Source: Aeromonas allosaccharophila
GTDB lineage: Bacteria; Pseudomonadota; Gammaproteobacteria; Enterobacterales; Aeromonadaceae
Assembly (NCBI RefSeq): GCF_000819685.1
Contig: NZ_CDBR01000042.1
Location: 1-64,000 of the forward strand
Direction of reading: 5' to 3'
DNA length: 64,000 nucleotides
The notes under the pieces were generated by a model. That model did not search any database. It saw only the letters and a list, made by a program, of their open reading frames with translations, and was not told the origin of the DNA. A program made the position numbers and the translations under genes. Of the stretch, positions 57,294 through 64,000 are shown one piece after another (the stretch's first letter is position 1; each line of letters begins with the position of its first letter).

Positions 57294-59261
57294 ATGTCAG
57301 GACTTATCTCCAAGACCGCCGAGGCCGTAGGCCGCAACGGACTCTCATACCGCCTGCTCTCCTACATTCTGGTGTGCAGTACCGTATTGGCGATGATCAT
57401 TACGGTGTTGCAACTCGCCTGGGATTACCGCAAGGATGTGGCCGTTATCGAAGACAGCATCGGCCAGATCGAGGCCTCTTTCCTGCAACCCATCGCCGCC
57501 AGTTTGTGGAACCTCGATGAAGAGCAGGTCAAGGTGCAGATCGAAGGGATCATGAACCTGCCCAACATGCAGTTCGTGATGGTCAAGGAGATGCTCGGCA
57601 ACTCCGAAGTCCCGCTGTTGACCCAGGGGACCGAACGGGAAAGCTACGATATCTCCCGCGAATTCAACCTCACCTATCAGGGTGAAATCGTCGGCAAGCT
57701 GTTCGTTGCCGCCTCTCTCGAGCAGATCTACCAGCGCCTGATCGAAAAATCGGTGCTGATCATGGTCAGCCAGACCATCAAGACGCTGGTGGTCTCATTT
57801 TGTATCCTGATCATCATTTACTATCTGGTGGTGCGGCACCTCAATCGCATCGCCAGCTACGCCCAGAAGTTCAATCTGGATCGGCTCGACATGGAGCTGG
57901 AGCTGGAGGGGCGCCCGCAACCGCGCAAGAAACCCGATGAGCTGGATACCCTGGTCGCCACCCTCAACCAGATGCGCACCCGACTGCGTGATGAACTGGT
58001 TGCCCGCCATCAGGCGGCTGAACAGTTGCAGCAGGAGCGGGACTTCTCCGCCACCCTGATCAACTCGGCCAACATGGTCATCTGCTGCATGGAGCCGGAT
58101 CTGACCATTGCCAGCATCAACCCGGCGGCCATCCTGCTGACCGGCTACCACCAGCAGGAGCTGCTGCAGCACAACTGGCTGGATCTGTTTGTCAGCCCGA
58201 CCCAGCGGGAAGAGCTGAACAACATCCTGGCCGCAGAGGGTTCGCTGGCAGATCAGGAGGTCATCATGCATGACCAGCAGGCCCACGAGCTAGTGCTGCA
58301 GTGGACCTTCGTTCCCTTCTACGATGGCCCCAACCTCAAGTACCAGATCGGGTTTGGCTACGACATCACCCAGCTGAAAAAAGTCGAGCGGGAGATCATC
58401 CAGCTCAACGAACAGCTGGAGGGCAAGGTGGAGGAGCGTACCCGCAGCCTGAGCGAAGCGAACAACCAGCTGGGCAAGGCGTATGATGATCTGAAACAGG
58501 CCCAACAGACTCTGGTGGAGTCGGAGAAGATGGCCTCCCTCGGCTCACTGGTAGCCGGGGTGGCACACGAGATCAACACCCCCATCGGCATCAGCGTGAC
58601 CGCCTCCTCCTATCTGCAGGAGCGGGTCGCCGACTTCAAGTCCCATATCGACTCCAAGCAGCTGTCGCGCTCCTATCTCAACGAGTTCACCGTCAACCTC
58701 GACGAATCGATGCAGCTGCTGCAGAGCAACCTGCGCCGCGCTTCCGAGCTTATCGCCAGCTTCAAGCAGGTGGCGGTCGATCAGTCATCGGAAGCGCGTT
58801 ACAACTTCAGCCTCGCCGACAACCTGCATCAGGTGGTGGTCTCCCTCGGTCACAAACTGAAGAAGAGCCAGTGCGAAGTGGATATCCAATGCGATCCCAA
58901 GCTGTCGATCTTCTCCTTCCCGGGCAGCTTTACCCAGATCTACTCGAACCTGATCCTCAACTCCATCAACCACGGTTTCGACAACTGGGACAAGCCGAAG
59001 AAGATCACTATCAAGGTGGAACAGCAGGGAGAGGAGCTGTTTATCGACTACTCGGACAACGGTCGCGGCATCCCGCCAGAAATATTGCCGCGCATCTTCG
59101 ACCCCTTCGTCACCTCCAAGCGGGGCCAGGGTGGCAGCGGGCTCGGCACTCACATCATCTACAACCTGGTGGTGCAACTGCTGAAAGGCCGTATCAGCTG
59201 TGCCAGCGAACCGGGCAACGGTGCCCAGTTCCATATTCGCCTGCCGATCCAACATAACTGA
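57294..59261 (+). CDS. Orphan PAS-containing sensor histidine kinase
   Basis: A 655-aa membrane kinase. Helices at about 20-42 and 160-180 enclose a short periplasmic sensor. HAMP-like linker, PAS (about 250-360), a coiled coil (about 365-410), then a HisKA variant with H425 in SLVAGVAHEINTPIG and HATPase_c (NLILNSINHGF, DNGRGIPPEILPRIFDPFVTSKRGQGGSGLGTHI). No response regulator adjoins it. AAGGA precedes the ATG. The signal is unknown. Confidence 0.88.
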   Translation: MSGLISKTAEAVGRNGLSYRLLSYILVCSTVLAMIITVLQLAWDYRKDVAVIEDSIGQIEASFLQPIAASLWNLDEEQVKVQIEGIMNLPNMQFVMVKEMLGNSEVPLLTQGTERESYDISREFNLTYQGEIVGKLFVAASLEQIYQRLIEKSVLIMVSQTIKTLVVSFCILIIIYYLVVRHLNRIASYAQKFNLDRLDMELELEGRPQPRKKPDELDTLVATLNQMRTRLRDELVARHQAAEQLQQERDFSATLINSANMVICCMEPDLTIASINPAAILLTGYHQQELLQHNWLDLFVSPTQREELNNILAAEGSLADQEVIMHDQQAHELVLQWTFVPFYDGPNLKYQIGFGYDITQLKKVEREIIQLNEQLEGKVEERTRSLSEANNQLGKAYDDLKQAQQTLVESEKMASLGSLVAGVAHEINTPIGISVTASSYLQERVADFKSHIDSKQLSRSYLNEFTVNLDESMQLLQSNLRRASELIASFKQVAVDQSSEARYNFSLADNLHQVVVSLGHKLKKSQCEVDIQCDPKLSIFSFPGSFTQIYSNLILNSINHGFDNWDKPKKITIKVEQQGEELFIDYSDNGRGIPPEILPRIFDPFVTSKRGQGGSGLGTHIIYNLVVQLLKGRISCASEPGNGAQFHIRLPIQHN

Positions 59262-59337
59262 GCGCTGGCTCTTGTGAGCCAGCCGCTTTATCCCCATCAT
59301 GCTGTGATTGCATTCTTAATGAGCGGAGAACCTCGCA

Positions 59338-60687
59338 ATGGCACAGCATTTTGACTATATCGCCATCGGTGGCGGCAGCGGCGGCATCGCCTCGGCCAAC
59401 CGGGCTGCCATGTATGGCAAGAAAGTCGCCCTGATTGAAGCCAAAGAGTTGGGTGGAACCTGCGTCAACGTCGGCTGCGTACCGAAGAAGGCCATGTGGT
59501 ATGCCGGCCAGATCGCCGATGCCCTGAAATATGGCGCCGACTACGGTTTCGACACCACCCTCAACCACTTCAGCTGGGCCAAGCTGGTCGAGTCCCGCCA
59601 GGCCTACATCGGCCGCATCCACCAGTCCTATCAGAACGTGCTGGGCAAGAACCAGATCACCGTCATCAAGGGCTTCGCCCGCTTCGTCAGCAGCAACACC
59701 ATCGAGGTCAATGGCGAGCACTACACGGCCGATCATATCCTGATCGCCACCGGTGGCCGTCCCGAAGTACCTGCCATTCCGGGCGCCGAGCTGGGTATCG
59801 ACTCCGACGGTTTCTTCGATCTGCAGAGCCAACCCAAGCGGGTAGCCGTAGTGGGTGCGGGCTATATTGCAGTCGAGATCGCTGGCGTGATGCAGGCGCT
59901 TGGATCCGAAACCCATCTGGTGGTGCGCAAGCACGCGCCGCTGCGCAACTTCGACCCCATGATCCACGAGACACTGGTGGAAATCATGGCGCAGGAAGGG
60001 CCCAAGCTGCACACCCACGCCATTCCCAAAGCCGTGCTCAAGAACGCTGACAACAGCCTGACCCTGCAACTGGAAGATGGCCGCCACCTCACCGTCGACT
60101 GCCTGATCTGGGCCATCGGCCGCGTGCCCGCCACCGACAACCTCAATCTGGCTGCCGCAGGCATCGCGCTGGACGAGAAGGGCTTTATCCCGACCGACAA
60201 GTTCCAGAACACCGCCGTCACCAACATCTATGCGGTGGGTGACAACACCGGCCGCATCCAGCTCACCCCGGTGGCCGTCGCGGCCGGTCGTCGCCTCTCG
60301 GAGCGCCTGTTCAACAACAAGCCGAACGAGCACCTCAACTACGATCTGGTGCCAACCGTGGTGTTCAGCCACCCGCCCATCGGCACCATAGGGCTGACCG
60401 AGCCGGAAGCCATCGCCGAATATGGCGAGAGCCAGGTGAAGGTCTACCGCAGCCAGTTCACCGCCATGTATTCGGCTCTGACCCAGCATCGCCAGCCCAC
60501 CCGGATGAAGCTGGTCTGTGTCGGGCCGGAGGAGAAGGTGGTCGGCCTGCACGGCATCGGTTTTGCGATGGACGAGATCCTGCAAGGTTTCGGTGTTGCC
60601 ATGAAGATGGGTGCCACCAAGGCAGACTTTGACAACTGTGTCGCTATCCATCCGACCAGTGCGGAAGAGTTCGTCACCATGCGATAA
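59338..60687 (+). CDS. gor: Glutathione-disulfide reductase
   Basis: A 449-aa NADPH-dependent flavoenzyme that regenerates GSH. FAD motif [17 protein letters not shown], redox cysteines C42/C47 ([13 protein letters not shown]), NADP block [16 protein letters not shown] and the C-terminal HPTSAEE that completes the active site. It stands alone downstream of the orphan kinase gene. Confidence 0.97.
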   Translation: MAQHFDYIAIGGGSGGIASANRAAMYGKKVALIEAKELGGTCVNVGCVPKKAMWYAGQIADALKYGADYGFDTTLNHFSWAKLVESRQAYIGRIHQSYQNVLGKNQITVIKGFARFVSSNTIEVNGEHYTADHILIATGGRPEVPAIPGAELGIDSDGFFDLQSQPKRVAVVGAGYIAVEIAGVMQALGSETHLVVRKHAPLRNFDPMIHETLVEIMAQEGPKLHTHAIPKAVLKNADNSLTLQLEDGRHLTVDCLIWAIGRVPATDNLNLAAAGIALDEKGFIPTDKFQNTAVTNIYAVGDNTGRIQLTPVAVAAGRRLSERLFNNKPNEHLNYDLVPTVVFSHPPIGTIGLTEPEAIAEYGESQVKVYRSQFTAMYSALTQHRQPTRMKLVCVGPEEKVVGLHGIGFAMDEILQGFGVAMKMGATKADFDNCVAIHPTSAEEFVTMR

Positions 60688-60691
60688 GCAC

Positions 60692-60729
60692 GTCGAAGCC
60701 GGCCTGATCACCATCAGGCCGGCTTCGAC
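60692..60729. terminator. Long hairpin after gor
   Basis: A 17-bp perfect inverted repeat (60692-60708 with 60713-60729) with a CACC loop. No T-run follows, so it is either a weak terminator or an RNA-stabilising hairpin. The rest of 60730-60958 shows nothing. Confidence 0.5.
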
Positions 60730-60958
60730 AACTCAGCTCCGCTTTCCTTCCCTCCTCACGACTGCATGAAAGAGTGGGCCACCACACGCCAACTACTTCC
60801 TGTAGCAGCGCTATCACCACAGAGCGAGATTCGACCTCGGTCTGCGCATCAGTACCGCCATCACGCTGCGGTTCTTATGCAGTGGCTGTCAGGTTGGATG
60901 GCATGACGAGCGTATCTCCTCGCATCGCATTCAAGTCCAATCTGGCGGATTGAGGTGT

Positions 60959-61747
60959 TCAGGCTTGCGGCTGATATCGTTCGGCCGCATGGGCTTGGCG
61001 AAGATCCGACATCAGCCCTTGACGTGCCTCATCCAGAGCGGTCCAGCGTTCGGCGACATGAAGCGGCGGAATCGTCACCAACTCGCGGCGATCGAACCCG
61101 ACCAGTGCGGCATCAACCAGCTCGCCCACTTCCATCACCTCGGGGAGAGTGTTGACATCCACACCTGCATGCGCCCAGATTTCGGTGCGGGTTGTGGCCG
61201 GCAACACGGCTTGCACGTAGACCCCTTGGGGTGACAGTTCATGAGCCAGCCCCTGCGACAAAAACAGCACGTAGGCTTTGGTCGCACCGTAGAGATAGAT
61301 ACCGAACTCGGGCGAAAATCCCACCACCGAACCAATGTTGACGATGCTCCCCGAGCCGGATTGCGCAAGGCGCGGTGCGATCGCTGCGGCGAGCCGCGTC
61401 AATGCGGTTATGTTCAGCGCGATCTGGGATTCGATGGCCTCGGGAGATTGCTCCAGAAAATGCCCGGATTGCGGCATGCCTGCATTGTTAATGAGGATGC
61501 CGATACGTGCGTCATGCCGCAGGCGAGTTTCCAGTGCCGGCAGCTCTGCCGAGTTGGTCAGGTCAGCCTGCAGCACCTCAACGGCTATCTGGTGTTGCTC
61601 ACGCAGGCGCATGGCCAGTGCATCTAGGCGCGACTTGTTGCGCGCAACCAGAACAAGATCGTGGCCACGGCGAGCAAAACGTTCGGCATAGGTGGCACCG
61701 ATACCGCTGGAGGCGCCGGTGATAAAGATGGTCGGTAGTGTGGTCAT
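60959..61747 (-). CDS. Short-chain dehydrogenase/reductase
   Basis: A 262-aa SDR. NAD(P) motif TGASSGIGATYAERFARRG, NNAG in LINNAGMPQSGHF, and the active-site Y-x3-K in YLYGATKAYV with serine in NIGSVVGFS. The substrate is unknown. It is the third gene of a hydrolase-oxidoreductase-SDR operon that is divergent from an HxlR regulator. AAGGAA precedes the ATG. Confidence 0.9.
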   Translation of the reverse strand: MTTLPTIFITGASSGIGATYAERFARRGHDLVLVARNKSRLDALAMRLREQHQIAVEVLQADLTNSAELPALETRLRHDARIGILINNAGMPQSGHFLEQSPEAIESQIALNITALTRLAAAIAPRLAQSGSGSIVNIGSVVGFSPEFGIYLYGATKAYVLFLSQGLAHELSPQGVYVQAVLPATTRTEIWAHAGVDVNTLPEVMEVGELVDAALVGFDRRELVTIPPLHVAERWTALDEARQGLMSDLRQAHAAERYQPQA

Positions 61748-61798
61748 GTTATTTCCTTGATATGGATGGCGTGGGTGAACGAGCCAATGCGGCCGTGA

Positions 61799-62818
61799 TC
61801 ACGGCTTGATGCTGACGACGACCTTGCCCCTGGCGTGGCCCTTGGCGAGGTACTCCAGCGCTTCTTTGGCCTGGTCGAACGGGAATACCTTGTCGATGAC
61901 CGGCTTGATGCGTTGTGCGTCGAGCAGCTCGCCGATTTCGGTGAGTTGGTCGCCATCGGGACGCACAAACAGGAACGAGTAGGCAACGTTCCGCTTGTTC
62001 GCCCGCGACCTGATTTTTCGGCTCATCAGCCCGAACAGGAGGCGGAGCAATGCGTTCAGCCCCCGGGCCCGCGCGAAGGCCGCATCCAGCGGGCCGGTGA
62101 GGGAGATAATCTTGCTGCCCGGTTTGAGGATATCGATGGCTTTTTCGATCGCATCGCCCCTGACGGTCCCCAGCACGGCGTCGTAGCCGTGCAGTTGGTG
62201 CTCGAATGCCTGCTGCTTGTAATCGACCACCTCATCGGCCCCCAGCTCGCGCACCAGTTCGATGTTACCGGTGCTGACGGTGGTGCCCACCTTGGCCCCC
62301 AGCAGCTTGGCCAGCTGGATAGCAAAGGTGCCGATGCCACCGGATCCGGCAGGGATAAACACCTTTTGGCCAGCCTGCAGATTGGCGCGCTCCTTCAGCG
62401 CTTGCCATGAGGTGAGCCCGACCATCGGGATCGAGGCGGCTTGCACGAAATCCAGATTGGCTGGTTTCAACGCCGCAGCGCGCTCAGGCACCACCGCAAA
62501 TTCGGCCAGCGATCCGCTACCGCGATCGAAAATACTGGCGAAGACGGCATCGCCCGGCTTGAAACGGGTCACCTGACTGCCAACCTCGGTCACGACACCG
62601 GCCAGATCGCTGCCCAATGTGGCGGGAAGCTGAAAATGGAGCACCGGTTTGAACATGCCGGTCGGAATCATGTTGTCGATCGGATTCACGCCGGCGGCAT
62701 AAACCTGAACCAGCATTTCGTCCGCCTTCAGTGCGGGACGCGGGATATCCGTGAGCCCAATCTCCGGCGACTTGCCGTAGCGTTTGAATGTGAGTGCTTT
62801 CATGGTTCGGTCATTCAT
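61799..62818 (-). CDS. Zinc-independent quinone-oxidoreductase-type dehydrogenase
   Basis: A 339-aa MDR-superfamily protein. GroES-like N-terminus (GVNPIDNMIPTGMF) lacks zinc ligands. The Rossmann motif is AGSGGIGTFAIQLAKLLGA. NADPH-dependent reduction of enones or quinones is likely. Its ATG at 62818 overlaps the upstream hydrolase stop (ATGA), suggesting coupling; an internal ATG at 62803 is possible. Confidence 0.88.
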   Translation of the reverse strand: MNDRTMKALTFKRYGKSPEIGLTDIPRPALKADEMLVQVYAAGVNPIDNMIPTGMFKPVLHFQLPATLGSDLAGVVTEVGSQVTRFKPGDAVFASIFDRGSGSLAEFAVVPERAAALKPANLDFVQAASIPMVGLTSWQALKERANLQAGQKVFIPAGSGGIGTFAIQLAKLLGAKVGTTVSTGNIELVRELGADEVVDYKQQAFEHQLHGYDAVLGTVRGDAIEKAIDILKPGSKIISLTGPLDAAFARARGLNALLRLLFGLMSRKIRSRANKRNVAYSFLFVRPDGDQLTEIGELLDAQRIKPVIDKVFPFDQAKEALEYLAKGHARGKVVVSIKP

Positions 62819-63765
62819 CCTTGGCTGTGCATCGGGGTCAGGTCTGAGTCATCCGCGAGGAAGGCCAGCACCTCGGGCACAAAGGCCCGATAGTGCTGAA
62901 AAATGCCACCGTGCCCCGAGTCGGGGTAAATCGTCAGTCGGGCATTCGGCAGCCGGCGAGCCATATCCGCTGACAGTCGGCTATCGACCATCAGATCATG
63001 GTCACCATTGGCCACGAACACCGGTTGCGTGATGACCGAGAGATCATCCGGCGCACTCAATCCCGCACTCCGGATCGCCTTGAGCTGGGCATATCTGGCC
63101 TGCAGGGAGATGGGCTGGTCACGGTCAGTCGTGCGCGCTTTCAGGCGAGAAAAGTACTCTTTTGCCGCGCGCTTGCCATCCGGTGTGCGGGGAAAAAACA
63201 GGAAGTGCCGCGGATCGTTCAGCGTCAATGCCGCTTTGAGGTAGGCGGTGGCGGCAATCTTGTTGATCTCGTCGATACCGCCACCGCCCCGCGGCCCGGT
63301 TCCGGCAAGCACAATCCGGCGCACCAGATCCGGCGCCTGCAAAGCCACCATTTGCGCCACACCACCACCTAACGAAAACCCGAGCAGATCGACCAGCTGC
63401 AATCCCATGGCGCGAATAAAGGCGATGGCATCACGTCCCATCTCCTCAATGGTATGTGGCACCGCTCCCCCCGAGGCACCGACGCCGCGATTATCGAAAG
63501 CGATAACCCGACGCTTCGCGGCGATGCCATCGATAACACCGGGATCCCAGTCATCGAGTACCGCCATCAGATGGTGCAAAAAGATCACCGGCACACCGGT
63601 GTCGGGGCCCAACGCCCGATAGGCAAAAGATGTTCCGTTCACATCAAGGGTACGGGTCGGAACATCTTTCCAATCCATATGCCCTGTCTGACGTAGTGTG
63701 GTCACCGGGCGGTGACCGGCAGATCTCCCGGTTATCGAGGCGATCCCCATCTTCTTTGTAACCAT
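62815..63765 (-). CDS. Alpha/beta hydrolase
   Basis: A 316-aa cytoplasmic alpha/beta hydrolase. Core motifs are VIFLHHLMAVLDDWDPGVIDGIA (oxyanion region), nucleophile S in LLGFSLGGGVAQ, acid in ANGDHDLMV and histidine in SGHGGIFQ. ATG 63765 has GGAGA upstream; ATG 63678 with AGGG is an alternative that gives the usual shorter N-terminus. It is the first gene of the three-gene operon and divergent from the HxlR gene. The substrate is unknown. Confidence 0.85.
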   Translation of the reverse strand: MVTKKMGIASITGRSAGHRPVTTLRQTGHMDWKDVPTRTLDVNGTSFAYRALGPDTGVPVIFLHHLMAVLDDWDPGVIDGIAAKRRVIAFDNRGVGASGGAVPHTIEEMGRDAIAFIRAMGLQLVDLLGFSLGGGVAQMVALQAPDLVRRIVLAGTGPRGGGGIDEINKIAATAYLKAALTLNDPRHFLFFPRTPDGKRAAKEYFSRLKARTTDRDQPISLQARYAQLKAIRSAGLSAPDDLSVITQPVFVANGDHDLMVDSRLSADMARRLPNARLTIYPDSGHGGIFQHYRAFVPEVLAFLADDSDLTPMHSQG

Positions 63766-63810
63766 GTCCGAGATCTCCGTGTTGGGTGGATTGTTTGTGG
63801 TTGCGGTGTT

Positions 63811-63862
63811 ACTATCAAATTGATACCAACTTACTATCAATTCACAACCAAGTCACTATCAA
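63811..63862. promoter_or_regulatory. Three ACTATCAA direct repeats at 22-bp spacing
   Basis: ACTATCAA occurs at 63811-63818, 63833-63840 and 63855-63862, each exactly 22 bp apart, just upstream of the HxlR start and in the hydrolase promoter region. This is an expected operator layout for a dimeric winged-helix regulator controlling both directions. Confidence 0.65.
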
Positions 63863-63868
63863 AACAGT

Positions 63869-64000
63869 ATGAACATGAAAAAAAGTTACGATACCCCATG
63901 CCCAATCGCGCGCAGCATGGCGATTGCTGGTGATGCATGGAGCATATTGATCCTGCGCGATGCCCATGCCGGTCTCACTCGCTTTGACCAATTCCGGAAA
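63869..64000 (+). CDS. HxlR-family regulator (cut by window end)
   Basis: Only the first 44 codons are present. They match the HxlR/DUF24 N-terminus: CPIARSMAIAGDAWSILILRDAHAGLTRFDQFRK, with the conserved cysteine near the start, which in several members is a redox or electrophile sensor. ATG 63869 or 63875 is possible. It is divergent from the hydrolase operon, which it probably controls through the direct repeats between them. Confidence 0.88.
   Translation, partial: MNMKKSYDTPCPIARSMAIAGDAWSILILRDAHAGLTRFDQFRK

Overview
The window is chromosomal DNA of a GC-rich gammaproteobacterium, most likely an Aeromonas. The gene order pepQ-yigZ-trkH-hemG-rrn, fadBA, gmk-rpoZ-spoT-trmH, pldB-yigL and the tRNA set Arg-His-Leu-Pro is that of E. 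coli and its relatives. An AexT/AexU-like type III effector with a divergent chaperone gene points to Aeromonas specifically. No phage, insertion sequence, integron or CRISPR array is visible.

Layout. 1-4.2 kb: a leftward pepQ-yigZ-trkH-hemG block ending in a strong rRNA-type promoter that fires out of the window. 4.4-9.9 kb: rightward acetoacetyl-CoA synthetase and fadBA (fatty-acid oxidation). 10.1-13.6 kb: a two-component system fused as an operon to a sugar-type binding protein with no permease. 13.6-18.9 kb: tusA, a RidA-family gene with a duplicated 3' end, an OmpA-type lipoprotein, a chemoreceptor with a hemerythrin tail, a repeat-rich secreted protein and tag. 19.1-22.2 kb: glyQS. 22.2-23.7 kb: an AT-rich unrecognised gene plus a cluster of boxC-like repeats. 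23.7-29.8 kb: an EAL protein, the effector and chaperone pair, a membrane protein and a zinc-binding chemoreceptor. 30.2-35.4 kb: a binding protein, leuE, a BaiN/YhiN-type flavoprotein, ftnA and fabV.

35.8-43.9 kb: uspA, then a tryptophanyl-tRNA synthetase behind a complete attenuator (leader peptide with tandem Trp codons and four pairing segments), then a LysR/EamA divergon, a second EamA exporter, a PAS-degenerate GGDEF protein, kdkA and a heptosyltransferase. 44.2-51.5 kb: gmk-rpoZ-spoT, then trmH-catB-like-pldB-yigL. trmH is preceded by a truncated copy of its own 5' end that stops one base before its start. 51.6-52.2 kb: four tRNA genes under a stringent-type promoter. 52.3-57.2 kb: a TetR-controlled RND efflux operon. 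57.3-60.7 kb: an orphan hybrid-free sensor kinase and gor. 61-64 kb: a hydrolase-oxidoreductase-SDR operon divergent from an HxlR regulator, with three direct repeats at 22-bp spacing between them.

The most notable finding is the trpS attenuator (36236-36360). Next are the truncated trmH copy that may drive translation of trmH, the unrecognised AT-rich gene at 22.2-23.0 kb, and the two chemoreceptors with metal-binding C-terminal domains. Functions come from recognising protein families by eye. No database search was run.
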